From: Streptomyces sp. XD-27
GTDB taxonomy: Bacteria; Actinomycetota; Actinomycetes; Streptomycetales; Streptomycetaceae
Assembly: GCF_030553055.1 (NCBI RefSeq)
Contig: NZ_CP130713.1
Coordinates: 1,302,001 to 1,366,000, forward strand
Direction: 5' to 3'
DNA: 64,000 nt
Part shown: piece after piece, positions 45,711 to 56,390 of the stretch
How positions within the stretch are numbered: the stretch's first letter is position 1
Layout: the number at the start of each line of letters is the position of its first letter
Notes under the pieces: model-generated
Database searches by the model: none
What the model was told of the DNA's origin: nothing
Seen by the model: the letters and a program-made list of their open reading frames with translations, nothing else
Made by a program: the position numbers and the translations under genes

Positions 45711-47147
45711 ATGGAGATCCACTTGCGCAGAAAGACTTTCTCGGCGGCCATCTTCTGCTCGACCGCCGTCCTCGCCATATCCGGCCTGAGCGCGGGCACC
45801 GCCTCCGCGGCCCCGTCCGGTCTCAAGGGCGACTTCAACGGCGACGGGTATGCGGACCTGGCGGTCGGCATGCCGAAGGCGGCCGTCGGCGGCAAGGCCA
45901 AGGCCGGCTTCGTCAACGTGGTGTGGGGCAGCCCGAAGGGCCTCGGCGGGAAGGGCTCCACCACCATCAGCCAGGACACCACCGGGGTTCCGGGCACCGC
46001 CGAGGCGGGCGACCTGTTCGGTACGGCGGTCGCCGCCGCCGACCTCAACGGCGACGGCTACAGCGACCTGACCGTCACCGCGCCGGGCGAACAGCTCACC
46101 GGCACCGGAACCAACCGCGAGGGCACCGCCACCGTCCTGTGGGGCTCGGCGACCGGCTTCAACAGCGGGCTCACCGCCGCCAAGGGCGAGGCCGACGGCC
46201 GGCTCGGCAGGCTGCTGACGGTGGGCGACTACGACCACGACGGCCACAAGGACCTCGCTCTGAGCACGGCCGGCGAGGAGGGCGGCGCGATGCAGCTGCG
46301 CCGGGGGCCGTTCACCGCGGACTCGTCCACCACCACGTCCCTCATCGAGGGGTACCAGTTCGCCGCTCCCCAGGCCGTCACCACGGGTGACTTCGACGGC
46401 GACGGCAGCGACGACCTCGCGGTGACGTACGACGGCATGGAGATGGCCGGCACACATGTCCTCAGCAAGGCATCGGGCGACTGGAAGGGGATCTGGTCCA
46501 CCGGCGACCACGGTTCCGCCCTCGTCGCCGGTGACCTCAACGGCGACCAGAGGACGGACCTCGCCATCGGTCTCGTCCAGGCCAACCCGGAGGCCGACAG
46601 CACGCTCTGCGAGGACCGCCTCGGCGGCGCGGTGGCCGTGATCCTGGGTAAGCCGGGTACCACCCTCGGCGGCATCGCCACGTGCGCCACGCAGTCCTCC
46701 CGGGCCGTCGGCGGTACCGCCGAGGCCGAGGACAACTTCGGCGCGGCGCTCGCCGTCGCCGACGTCGACCGGAGTGGCCACGACGAGCTGGTCGTCGGCG
46801 TCAGCCACGAGGGGGTCGGCACGCAGGCGAAGGCAGGCGCCTGGTACTCCCTCTCCATCCTCCAGGACGGCACGCCGGTCGGCTCGCCCCGCACCCAGAG
46901 CACCGAGCGGGTGCCCGGTACGGCGGAGGCGGGCGACCGCTTCGGCGGGGCCGTCGCCAGCGGCGACTACAACGGCGACAACTACCTCGACATCACCGTG
47001 GGCGCGCCCGGCGAGAACGCGAGCTCGGGCGGTGTCTGGGACTTCCAGTCCCGCGAGGAGGGCGACCCGCTCCCGATCCTCTCGGTGACGCCAGGCAGCC
47101 TGGGACTGCGCGGAGCGGTCGAGTTCGGCGGGACGATCAACCGCTAG
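45711..47147 (+). CDS. secreted FG-GAP/VCBS repeat beta-propeller protein
   Basis: The 478-residue protein has a signal peptide (residues ~1-38, ending GTASAA) and then seven FG-GAP repeats with calcium-loop cores such as DFNGDGYADLAVG, DLNGDGYSDL, DFDGDGSDDLAV and DYNGDNYLDI. Seven repeats give one integrin-alpha-like seven-bladed propeller that fills the protein; no enzyme domain is fused. Repeats also carry the phrase PGTAEAGD, common in this family. It is secreted or cell-surface. A TTG 12 bp downstream is an alternative start. Confidence 0.88.
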   Translation: MEIHLRRKTFSAAIFCSTAVLAISGLSAGTASAAPSGLKGDFNGDGYADLAVGMPKAAVGGKAKAGFVNVVWGSPKGLGGKGSTTISQDTTGVPGTAEAGDLFGTAVAAADLNGDGYSDLTVTAPGEQLTGTGTNREGTATVLWGSATGFNSGLTAAKGEADGRLGRLLTVGDYDHDGHKDLALSTAGEEGGAMQLRRGPFTADSSTTTSLIEGYQFAAPQAVTTGDFDGDGSDDLAVTYDGMEMAGTHVLSKASGDWKGIWSTGDHGSALVAGDLNGDQRTDLAIGLVQANPEADSTLCEDRLGGAVAVILGKPGTTLGGIATCATQSSRAVGGTAEAEDNFGAALAVADVDRSGHDELVVGVSHEGVGTQAKAGAWYSLSILQDGTPVGSPRTQSTERVPGTAEAGDRFGGAVASGDYNGDNYLDITVGAPGENASSGGVWDFQSREEGDPLPILSVTPGSLGLRGAVEFGGTINR

Positions 47148-47255
47148 GTCTGTCCTGTCCGACGGATCGTGCTCTGAGCCAGGGTCGGATCGTGACTGTG
47201 GTGACGGTGGCGTGGAAGCCGTAGGCAGAGCCGCCCCTGCGTGAAGCCCTCTTGG

Positions 47256-47822
47256 CTAGAGGCGGCGTGCCGCGACGACCGCTGAACTGGCTGGTGTGGT
47301 GAGTACTTCGGTGGCGTCCAGGGCTGGATGAGTGAGGTAGAACAGGCGGAGCTCATCCACTTCGCCGCCGAAACGAGGCGGCCAATGGGGCGAGGGGGTG
47401 AAGTCGTCCAGGATGAGAAGGCCACCGGGAGCAAGCAGCTCGACGACCCCCTGAGGATCGTCGCGTTTGCCCCCGCCGTCGCAGAAGAAGACATCGAAGG
47501 GGGCATGCTGCTCAAGCAGTCGCCAGTCCCCGGTGAGAATGGTGACGCGCTTGTCGTCCGCGAAGACGCCGGCCGCTCGACGGGTCAGCTCCTCGTCACG
47601 TTCTACGGTAACCAGGCGTGCACCGGCGCCAAGGCCGCTGTGCAGCCAGGCGGTGCCCACTCCCGAGCCGGTGCCGCTCTCCGCGATGGTGCCGTGGGGC
47701 TTCGCAGCAGCGGCCAGCCTGAGCAACCTGCCCACCTCGGGGATGCAACTCTTCTTGAATCCCGCCTCGGACGCGACACGCTCCGCGGCCACCACGCCAG
47801 GCGGAACCGCACGTTCTGCCAT
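47256..47822 (-). CDS. O-methyltransferase-like SAM enzyme
   Basis: The 188-residue protein has the class-I Rossmann motif I as IAESGTGSGVGTAWL, motif II LVTVERDEEL, and motif IV FDVFFCDGGG where an O-methyltransferase normally has an Asp metal ligand. It resembles small catechol/caffeoyl-CoA O-methyltransferases by size. Substrate is unknown; a role in methylating the catecholate siderophore is conceivable but there is no operon link. It is convergent with the FG-GAP gene upstream. Confidence 0.75.
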   Translation of the reverse strand: MAERAVPPGVVAAERVASEAGFKKSCIPEVGRLLRLAAAAKPHGTIAESGTGSGVGTAWLHSGLGAGARLVTVERDEELTRRAAGVFADDKRVTILTGDWRLLEQHAPFDVFFCDGGGKRDDPQGVVELLAPGGLLILDDFTPSPHWPPRFGGEVDELRLFYLTHPALDATEVLTTPASSAVVAARRL

Positions 47823-47909
47823 GATCCCCCCTTCACCGTGAACATGACGCTACCCGCCGGCAGGGGCGTCCGCACGGAGTTCGGCGCGAAAGGGAACGGG
47901 CTCCTGTGG

Positions 47910-49346
47910 TCAGCTCCTGCCGAAGTCCTTGGTCTTGACGAAGCGGCGGTCCGTCTTCGACGGGCCGTTCTCCGTTCCGCGCAGGATCCAGTAGCCGGCG
48001 TCCTTGCGGGGCTTGCGGAAACCGAACGTGCCGATGAGGAGCTCGTCGCGGCCGTCGGTGTCGAGGTCGGCGAGGTACAGGTCCCAGCCGAAGTCGTCGC
48101 GGTCACCCTTGCTCCGTGGGGAGCCGCCGAGGCCGATCGCGTGCCGGTCGATGGTGATGGTGCGGGCCGCGCTGAGGCCGTCCTTGCCGCCGAGCACCAC
48201 CGTCACCTCGCCGATGCGGGGGTCCTTGGCACGGGTCTCGGTCGCGATGTCGTCGTGGCCGTCGCCGTTGATGTCGCCTACCGCGAGGTCGTAGCCCACC
48301 TTCAGCTTCCCGAGCCCGGCGGCGCGGGCCTTGGCCCGGCCGGGGCCCTTGTCGCTGCCGTAGACGGCGACGGCCTGATCGTCGTCCTGGCCTCTCGCGA
48401 GGATGTCCTGCTTGTCGTCGCCGTCGAAGTCCCCCGTGGCGACGGGGATGGAGCCGTTCGTGATGCCGGGGACGGACCCGGCGGGCTTCAGCCCTTTGGC
48501 CGTTCCCCGGTAGAACGTGGCGTCGATGACGTCTTCCGGCAGGCCCTCCTCCAGGCGCGCGTCCTCCTCGTCATACTCGGCCTTCGTCACCAGGTCGTCC
48601 CTGCCGTCGCCGTCGAAGTCGCCGACGACCGTGTGGGCCACCGGCGCCCAGCCCTTGTAACCCACGTCGGTGGTCGAGGTGGTGCGGGCCGCGCCGTCGC
48701 CGCTGAGCGGGCCGTGCAGGACCGTGGCGGGCTGCGGCTTGGTCGGGGCGGACTCGCTGTCGTTGGGCTCCGCGAGAGTCAGCAGGTCGAGGGCGCCGTC
48801 GCCGTCGAAGTCACCGGCGGCGGTGGCGCGGTCCACGTCGGCGGGCAGTTCGGTGGTGCCCCTGGGGCTGTCGGGACCGCCCCAGACAATGCGCTGCTCG
48901 GGCGCGTACTCCCCGCTGGGGTCGGGCACCATGTCGCTCGCCACGACGTCGGCGTAGCCGTCGTCATCCAGATCCCCGGTGAACTGGGTTGAGCTGTCGT
49001 ACCCGATCGGTCCGTTGGTGATCCTGGGGTCGAGCTCGGGCAAGCGCTCCGTGACGCGGAATGCCGCGCCCGGTTCCAGGCCACCGGGTGCGGCGAGGGC
49101 GACGACGCAGTTGCGGTCCCACCCTCCGAACCCGGTCTTCCGCGCCCGGTACCAGCCGTTGACGACCACGTCGGCGTGCCCGTCGCCGTTGACATCGTCC
49201 CGGTTGGTTCCGCTTTTGTCCTGCTTCGAGGGGGATGGAGACGATTGCGCCGCCTTGCCGCCGCCGCCCGAGCAGGCCGTGAACAGCGGGGTGGTCACGC
49301 AGAGGCAGACCAGGGCGGCGACGAGGCGGCGGGGGTGGCGGTGCAT
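47910..49346 (-). CDS. FG-GAP/VCBS repeat lipoprotein
   Basis: The 478-residue precursor has a lipoprotein signal with lipobox FTAC (Cys at ~25), a Ser/Gly/Lys linker, and seven FG-GAP repeats (DVNGDGHADVVV, DLDDDGYADVVA, DFDGDGALDLL, DFDGDGRDDLVT, DFDGDDKQDIL, DINGDGHDDIAT, DLDTDGRDELL). It should form a surface-anchored calcium-binding propeller. Length and repeat number equal those of the FG-GAP protein 760 bp away, but outside the repeat cores the two are clearly divergent. Confidence 0.88.
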   Translation of the reverse strand: MHRHPRRLVAALVCLCVTTPLFTACSGGGGKAAQSSPSPSKQDKSGTNRDDVNGDGHADVVVNGWYRARKTGFGGWDRNCVVALAAPGGLEPGAAFRVTERLPELDPRITNGPIGYDSSTQFTGDLDDDGYADVVASDMVPDPSGEYAPEQRIVWGGPDSPRGTTELPADVDRATAAGDFDGDGALDLLTLAEPNDSESAPTKPQPATVLHGPLSGDGAARTTSTTDVGYKGWAPVAHTVVGDFDGDGRDDLVTKAEYDEEDARLEEGLPEDVIDATFYRGTAKGLKPAGSVPGITNGSIPVATGDFDGDDKQDILARGQDDDQAVAVYGSDKGPGRAKARAAGLGKLKVGYDLAVGDINGDGHDDIATETRAKDPRIGEVTVVLGGKDGLSAARTITIDRHAIGLGGSPRSKGDRDDFGWDLYLADLDTDGRDELLIGTFGFRKPRKDAGYWILRGTENGPSKTDRRFVKTKDFGRS

Positions 49347-49561
49347 GGCGCAAGTCTGCGAACCGCAACTCACGAACCCGTAACGGCCGGGGCAAGGCCC
49401 TGTCTCGGTCGGGACCGGGCCGCCGGACGTAGGCCGGGTGTGCGGCCGCGCCCACGACCGGCGGTACGGGGCGCCAGGATGGCGGAACGGCACGTGTCCT
49501 CCGGCCGATCACGTCGTTGTCAGGCCTCGAACCCCCCGCACAGATCGTTTCGGAGTGCCTG

Positions 49562-49834
49562 ATGACGCTTCTCGTACGCCCTGCACACCCCGCACGCTCT
49601 GCCCGCCGCACCCGCCGCACCCGGCGGGCACGCCGCGGCGTGGGCCTGGCTGCCGTCCTCGTCGCCACCCTCTTCGCCACGGCCGCACCGGCGTCGGCGG
49701 ACGGGCTCGGAACCATCATCAGCAACATCCCGGACATCGGCCGCGCCTGCCACCCCGGAAAGAGAATGCCCCATATCAACGTCGCCGGACTTCCCCTCGG
49801 CCCCACCGTCTACTGCCTCGTGACCGACCACTGA
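49562..49834 (+). CDS. small secreted protein, unknown
   Basis: The 90-residue product has a long Arg-rich n-region with several RR pairs, a hydrophobic core (VGLAAVLVATLFATAA) and a likely cleavage after APASA. That leaves a ~37-residue mature peptide with two cysteines (RACHPGK and VYCLVTDH). No family is recognised. The start is uncertain because upstream in-frame codons exist. It stands alone between divergent and co-directional neighbours. Confidence 0.6.
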   Translation: MTLLVRPAHPARSARRTRRTRRARRGVGLAAVLVATLFATAAPASADGLGTIISNIPDIGRACHPGKRMPHINVAGLPLGPTVYCLVTDH

Positions 49835-50006
49835 GGCGCGTTCGCCGCGTCATGGCGCCCTCACGTCGTGACGGCATGTCTTTTGGCGAGATGGCGGCGG
49901 GACCAGTTCCCCGGCCGCTGTGAAAGGCGGGCGATGCCGGGTGGATATCGGCAAAACCTAGCCTGGCAGCCAATCCGAATCATGCCGACGACGGAAATGA
50001 GGGCAC

Positions 50007-50639
50007 ATGTCCGGTGACCTGACAACCGAGGCTCGTGACTGGCTCACGGCATACGCTCCCGCCCCCCATCCTGACCTCGGCAGGAGCGGTGTCGTATGCC
50101 CGTACATGGTGAAGGCCCTGCGCCGCGACTACGTTCACATGGTCGAGTTCGACGCCGCCGAGGGCGACGAGGCGCTGATGGCGCTGGCCCGCGAGTTGCT
50201 GGGTGAGTTGCGGGAGCGGGCCGAGGGGGTGGGGTCCGACCGGATCTACCTGGTGAACATGGTGGTGCCGTACGGGCTGCCGGCCGACGAGCTGAAGGCG
50301 ATGGTGGGCCGGGTGCATGCCGCGCTCAAGCCGGAATGGGTGGAGGCCGGCTACATGCTCGGTGACTTCTGGCCGGAGCACGAGACCATAGGGCTGCACA
50401 ACGACGACTTCCGCCCGTTCACCAGCCCCTTGCCGCTGCTCGGGATGCGTCACATCGTCCCTGCCGACCTGTTCTTCTTCGTGAAGCACGAGCGGGTGCC
50501 CGCCGATCGGCTGTGGTGTCTGCGCGTCTTCCGGAACATCTTCGAAGGGCAGCTCAACGACTACTGGACCGAGCAGCTCGAAGCCGCCGAGGCCGACGTG
50601 CTTCACGAGCTGCGGGAGTTGGAGTCGGCCGCGGCCTGA
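50007..50639 (+). CDS. DUF6875-like hypothetical protein
   Basis: The 210-residue soluble protein begins MSGDLTTEARDWLTAYAP and contains GVVCPYMVKALRRDYVHMVEF, LVNMVVPYGLPADELKAMV, HNDDFRPFTSPLPLLGMRHIVPAD and FFFVKHERVPADRLW. I associate this pattern with DUF6875, of unknown function, from memory only. No cofactor motif or membrane segment is seen. A strong bidirectional terminator follows, separating it from trpD, so membership of the halogenase cluster is unclear. Confidence 0.6.
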   Translation: MSGDLTTEARDWLTAYAPAPHPDLGRSGVVCPYMVKALRRDYVHMVEFDAAEGDEALMALARELLGELRERAEGVGSDRIYLVNMVVPYGLPADELKAMVGRVHAALKPEWVEAGYMLGDFWPEHETIGLHNDDFRPFTSPLPLLGMRHIVPADLFFFVKHERVPADRLWCLRVFRNIFEGQLNDYWTEQLEAAEADVLHELRELESAAA

Positions 50640-50735
50640 GGAGCCGTACGGCGCGGCCTCTGTCGGCGCACCTGGCCCTTGCGGCGGGTGCGCCGACTGG
50701 TTTTCCCGCGGACCTGTTCCTTCATGACACGACGG

Positions 50736-50775
50736 CATGGCTGTGGGCGGGGCTCCTGCCCCGCCCACAGCCATG
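50736..50775. terminator. bidirectional terminator
   Basis: A perfect 18-bp stem (CATGGCTGTGGGCGGGGC paired with its complement, loop TCCT) lies between the converging DUF6875-like gene and trpD. Confidence 0.85.
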
Positions 50776-50784
50776 TTCTCCGTA

Positions 50785-51903
50785 CTACGCCGCCGCGGCG
50801 TACCCCTCGCCCGCCACGGCCGTCCCGCTTGCCGCGGCCCAGCGGTCCAGGACGGCCCGCGCCGCGCCCGAGTCGACGGACCGGGCGGCCGCCGCGAGGG
50901 CGGGAGCCAGCCGGTCGGCGAGCGGCCTGTCGTCCGGGGTGGCCGCGGCCAGTGCCGCCGCCGCCGAGAGCAGCACCGCATCGCGGACCGGGCCCCGCTC
51001 CCCGGCGAGGACCCGCCGCGCCACCTCCGCGTTGTAGGCCGCGTCGGCGCCGCGGAGCGCCTCGGCCGGGGCGAGCGGCACACCGATCTCCCGGGGGTCG
51101 AAGCGCTCCTCGCGGACCTGTCCGTGGGCCACGGACCACACCCGCGAGGTCGTGGTCACGGTGAGCTCGTCCAGGCCGTCGTCGCCCCGGAAGACCAGGG
51201 CGGTGACGCCGCGCCGGGCCAGGACCCCGGCGATCAGCGGCGCCAGGCGGGCGTCCGCGACGCCGACGGCCAGCGCACGGGGCCGCGCCGGATTGGTCAG
51301 CGGGCCCAGGGCGTTGAAGATCGTGGGTATCCCCAGTTCGCGGCGGGGCGCCGCGGCGTGCCGCATCGCCGGGTGGAAGTCCGGCGCGAAGCAGAAGGTG
51401 ATGCCGACGGACTCGGCGAGTTCGGCGACCCGGTCCACGGGCAGCCGCAGCGTCACCCCGAGCTCCTCCAGGACGTCGGCGGAGCCGGAGCGGGAGCTGG
51501 CGGCCCGGTTGCCGTGCTTGACGACCCGGGCGCCGGCGCCGGCCGCGACGATCGCGGACATCGTGGAGACGTTGACGGTGCAGGCGCCGTCGCCGCCCGT
51601 GCCGACGACGTCGACCGTGTCCCCGGCCACCCGGAGCGGGACAGCGTGGGCCAGCATGCCGTTCGCCAGCCCCTCCAACTCGCTCACCGTCTCGCCCTTG
51701 GCGCGCAGCGCGACCAGGAGTCCGGCGATCTGCGCGGGGGTCGCCTCCCCGCGCATCACGGTGTCCATCAGCCAGAGGGTGTCGGCCTCGGCGAGGTCCT
51801 GGCCGCGCAGCACGCTCCCGAGGAGGCGGGGCCAGGACCGGCTCCCGCGGCCGGCCGGCGACCGGTCCTCGGCCGGCGACCGGCCGTCACGTCCCGCGGT
51901 CAT
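50785..51903 (-). CDS. trpD: anthranilate phosphoribosyltransferase
   Basis: The 372-residue enzyme attaches phosphoribosyl to anthranilate in tryptophan synthesis. Motifs are [16 protein letters not shown] (PRPP loop), [21 protein letters not shown], and [13 protein letters not shown]. The first ~20 residues are extra compared with typical enzymes. A cluster copy beside a tryptophan halogenase suggests a dedicated tryptophan supply. It is coupled to the small-peptide gene upstream (2 bp between stop and start). Confidence 0.93.
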   Translation of the reverse strand: MTAGRDGRSPAEDRSPAGRGSRSWPRLLGSVLRGQDLAEADTLWLMDTVMRGEATPAQIAGLLVALRAKGETVSELEGLANGMLAHAVPLRVAGDTVDVVGTGGDGACTVNVSTMSAIVAAGAGARVVKHGNRAASSRSGSADVLEELGVTLRLPVDRVAELAESVGITFCFAPDFHPAMRHAAAPRRELGIPTIFNALGPLTNPARPRALAVGVADARLAPLIAGVLARRGVTALVFRGDDGLDELTVTTTSRVWSVAHGQVREERFDPREIGVPLAPAEALRGADAAYNAEVARRVLAGERGPVRDAVLLSAAAALAAATPDDRPLADRLAPALAAAARSVDSGAARAVLDRWAAASGTAVAGEGYAAAA

Positions 51904-51905
51904 CG

Positions 51906-52118
51906 TCAGCCCCAGTCCTCGCTGCCGGGGCCGGAGCCGTTGTGCGCGGCTGCCGCCGCGTCGAGGGCCGTGGCGGAGGACGCGAACCCCCGGTCCGCGC
52001 CGTCACCTGCGGCGAGCCCGGCACCGGCGGTGCCGACCTGCAGGGTGGCGAGGATCGCTGCTCCGCCGACGAGCAGGCCCGCGGAATTCCGAATGCGATT
52101 GCTCCGAGTGAACTTCAT
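51906..52118 (-). CDS. 70-residue exported peptide precursor, unknown
   Basis: The product starts [19 protein letters not shown] and has a hydrophobic signal-like core (residues ~12-37) followed by a small acidic tail ending [11 protein letters not shown]. No cysteine and no known family. It is the first gene of the unit with trpD and is divergent from the halogenase. It could be a small secreted protein or a cluster-specific peptide; no modification enzyme typical of RiPPs (lanthionine or cyclodehydratase) is seen. Confidence 0.6.
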   Translation of the reverse strand: MKFTRSNRIRNSAGLLVGGAAILATLQVGTAGAGLAAGDGADRGFASSATALDAAAAAHNGSGPGSEDWG

Positions 52119-52206
52119 GACGTGGATCCCCCTCGTGAAAAAAGCTTTCTGCGGCGGGTCGCCCCTTTTCGCGGCGGCGGCCTCCGCGGTACGAGGAAGA
52201 CGTTAG

Positions 52207-53979
<1,773 letters not shown>

Positions 53980-54014
53980 GGCCCAACCCCTGACCTCACG
54001 AAGGGCGACAGAGT

Positions 54015-54614
54015 ATGTCCAGGCTCTCCCCGGTACCGGTCGGCGCCCAGCCGCACGCGGTGCCCCGGCCCCACCCGTGGAAGGCTCCACCCGTGCCCGT
54101 GGCCGACTTCCGGGCACTGATGAGCGCCTTCCCGACCGGCGTCGCCGTCGTCACGACGTACGGCGCCGACGGACGGCCGCGCGGGCTGACGTGTTCGTCG
54201 CTCGCGAGCGTCACGGCCGACCCGCCGACCCTGTCGGTGTGCCTGACCACGCGCGGCGAGACGCTACGGGCGCTGCGCGCGTACGGCGCCTTCGCGGTCA
54301 ACCTGCTGCACCACGGCGGGCAGCGCGCGGCGGAGGTGTTCGCCCGACCGGCCGCGAACCGGTTCGCCGAGGTCGAGTGGTGCCCCTCGCCCGACGCCGG
54401 GCTGCCGTGGCTGACCCGCGACGCGTTCGCGGTGGCCGACTGCCACGTGTCGGAATGGGCGGAAGTCGGCGACCATACAGTCGTCATGGGCGAGGTGACC
54501 GCCGTCGTCCAGGAGTCGGGCGCGCCGCTGCTCTACGGCGCGCGCGGATTCGCCGTCTGGCCCGGCGGCGAGGTGCCGGGGCCGGTGCCGGCTCGGGAGG
54601 GGGTGGCGTCATGA
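54015..54614 (+). CDS. flavin reductase (halogenase partner)
   Basis: The 199-residue protein has the flavin-reductase FMN-binding split barrel: FRALMSAFPTGVAVVTTYG, GLTCSSLASVTADPPTLSVCL and FAVNLLHHGGQ. It uses NAD(P)H to supply reduced flavin. Its place 35 bp behind the halogenase and its ATGA overlap with the antiporter show one transcription unit. A Pro-rich 28-residue N-terminus precedes the core. Confidence 0.92.
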   Translation: MSRLSPVPVGAQPHAVPRPHPWKAPPVPVADFRALMSAFPTGVAVVTTYGADGRPRGLTCSSLASVTADPPTLSVCLTTRGETLRALRAYGAFAVNLLHHGGQRAAEVFARPAANRFAEVEWCPSPDAGLPWLTRDAFAVADCHVSEWAEVGDHTVVMGEVTAVVQESGAPLLYGARGFAVWPGGEVPGPVPAREGVAS

Positions 54615-55984
54615 CGAGTCTGCACGCGGATCCGCTGGCGCGCTTTCTGCTCGCGGCCGCCGTGGTCGTCCTCATCAGCCACCTGCTCGGCTCGCTGCTC
54701 GGCCGGCTCGGCCAGGCCCCGGTCATCGGGGAGATCCTCGGCGGCCTGCTGCTCGGTCCCTCCGCGCTCGGCTGGGTGTGGCCGGAGGCGAAGGAGTGGC
54801 TGCTGCCGAAGGAGGTCACGACGACGCTGACCACCACCGCGCAACTGGGCCTGGTCACCTTCATGTTCCTGCTCGGCTGCGAGCTCCGCCTGGAACGGGT
54901 GCGGGCGGGCAGGTCGGCGGTGGGGGCCGCGGTCATCGGCGGCATGGGCCTGCCGTTCCTCATGGGGGTGGGCATCGCGGCGGCGGCACCGGACGTGCTA
55001 CGCGGCGACGACGGGCAGCACACCGGCTACCTGCTGTTCTTCGGGCTCGCCCTGTCGGTCACGGCACTTCCGGTCCTCGCCCGGATCCTGGTCGACATGG
55101 GCCTGGACACCACCAGGATCGGCTCGTTCGCCCTGGTCACGGCGGCGTTCGGGGACGGCATCGCCTGGCTGGTGCTGACCGCGGTGCTGGCGCTCAGCGG
55201 CACCGGGGGCACCGGGGACGTGGCGGTCACCGCCGCCCTGGTGCTTGCCCTCGTCGCCTCCACCCGGCTGTTGGTCCGTCCGCTGCTCGCGGCCTTCCTC
55301 TCACGCGCCGAGGGGAACGAGCGCGTCGAGCGCCTGGTGCTGCCGCTGCTGCTCGCAGGGGCGCTGGGCTACGCCAGTCTGACCGAGATCATCGGGCTGC
55401 ATCCGGTGATCGGCGCGTTCCTGTTCGGCATGGCGGTGCCGCGCGGCTCCGCGGCCGCCGCCCGGATGCACCAGCAGTTGCAGGGCTTCACCCAGGCGCT
55501 GCTGCTCCCGCTGTTCTTCGCCGGGGTCGGGCTCAGCGTGTCCGTCGGCGAGCTCGGGTTCAGCGCCTGGCACTGGCTGGTGCTGGTGGGTGTCGTACTC
55601 GCCGCTGCCGCGGGCAAGTTCATCGGAGCCGGCGGCGCGGCGTGGCTGATCGGTCTCCCCCGCGCCGAGGCTCTGCAGTTCGGCGCACTGATGAACTGCC
55701 GCGGCGTCACCGAGCTGGTGGTCGCCGGCATCGGCTGGCAGGCGGGTCTGATCAGCTCCGCGGGCCTGACCACCCTCGTCCTGATGGCGCTGGTCACCAC
55801 CGCGATGACCGGGCCGCTCCTGTCGGCTCTGGGCGCGACCGCGGCGAAGTCCACGATCCCTGCCCCCAGTACCCCTGAGCCCACGTCCGCCGAGCCCAAG
55901 TCCCTGGTTCCGCCGACCGCTTCGGCGGCCTCGCCGACTCCCGTAGCTTGTCTCCCTGTCGACAGCACTCCTGTGGAGGTCTGA
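54611..55984 (+). CDS. CPA2-type Na+(K+)/H+ antiporter
   Basis: The 457-residue protein has about twelve or thirteen membrane helices, with GQAPVIGEILGGLLLGPSALG at the second helix region and GALMNCRGVTELVV near the end, both typical of the KefB/NapA group. There is no C-terminal TrkA domain; the last ~55 residues are a Pro/Ser/Thr tail. Antiporters of this type sit in several halogenated-peptide clusters, perhaps for export or ion balance; the role here is inferred from context. Confidence 0.88.
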   Translation: MTSLHADPLARFLLAAAVVVLISHLLGSLLGRLGQAPVIGEILGGLLLGPSALGWVWPEAKEWLLPKEVTTTLTTTAQLGLVTFMFLLGCELRLERVRAGRSAVGAAVIGGMGLPFLMGVGIAAAAPDVLRGDDGQHTGYLLFFGLALSVTALPVLARILVDMGLDTTRIGSFALVTAAFGDGIAWLVLTAVLALSGTGGTGDVAVTAALVLALVASTRLLVRPLLAAFLSRAEGNERVERLVLPLLLAGALGYASLTEIIGLHPVIGAFLFGMAVPRGSAAAARMHQQLQGFTQALLLPLFFAGVGLSVSVGELGFSAWHWLVLVGVVLAAAAGKFIGAGGAAWLIGLPRAEALQFGALMNCRGVTELVVAGIGWQAGLISSAGLTTLVLMALVTTAMTGPLLSALGATAAKSTIPAPSTPEPTSAEPKSLVPPTASAASPTPVACLPVDSTPVEV

Positions 55985-55985
55985 C

Positions 55986-56291
55986 ATGTCACCGATCGAC
56001 TCCGGGCGGATGGCCGAGCGGAAGGCGCGCCTGGCCTCCCTCGACCAGGAGATCATCGACCTGGTACGCGAACGCGGCGCCGTCGTCGAGCAGTTGCGCA
56101 CGCTGCGCCGGCTCGCGGGGCTGCGCGAGTTCCAACTGGCCGACGAGAACGAGGTGCTCAGCCGGTACCAAGAGGCCCTCGGCCGACCGGGCACCTCGAT
56201 CGCCCTGGAGCTGCTGGCGCTGGCCCGCGCCGAGCGCGCCGGAGCCGTCCGCTCCGAGCCCGCCCCGCAGATGGCTCGCGCCGCTGCCTGA
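55986..56291 (+). CDS. chorismate mutase (AroQ type)
   Basis: The 101-residue helical protein fits the AroQ class: LDQEIIDLVRERGAVVEQLRTLRR, then EFQLADENEVLSRYQEAL. It would turn chorismate to prephenate. This is odd beside an anthranilate synthase, since the two compete for chorismate; it may supply a phenylalanine- or tyrosine-derived building block. It starts 1 bp after the antiporter stop and ends at a strong hairpin. Confidence 0.8.
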   Translation: MSPIDSGRMAERKARLASLDQEIIDLVRERGAVVEQLRTLRRLAGLREFQLADENEVLSRYQEALGRPGTSIALELLALARAERAGAVRSEPAPQMARAAA

Positions 56292-56297
56292 CCCCAG

Positions 56298-56331
56298 CCC
56301 GAAGGGGCCGGCGGCCGCCGGCCCCTTCGGG
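56298..56331 (+). terminator. terminator of the halogenase unit
   Basis: A perfect 15-bp stem (CCCGAAGGGGCCGGC, loop GGCC, complement) starts 6 bp after the chorismate mutase stop. Confidence 0.85.
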
Positions 56332-56390
56332 CGTGCCTCCGCCCTCGTGGGCCGGGGCACCTTTTCCCGTTCCAGGAGAGGAAATCCACC

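Noticed and set aside
45711-49346. The two 478-residue FG-GAP genes as a recent inverted duplication
   Set aside because: Outside the calcium-loop cores the protein sequences differ greatly, and one is a lipoprotein while the other has an ordinary signal peptide.
51906-52118. Lanthipeptide or other RiPP precursor
   Set aside because: The peptide has no cysteine and no modification, protease or cyclase gene of a RiPP type is present; halogenase similarity is to free-tryptophan enzymes.
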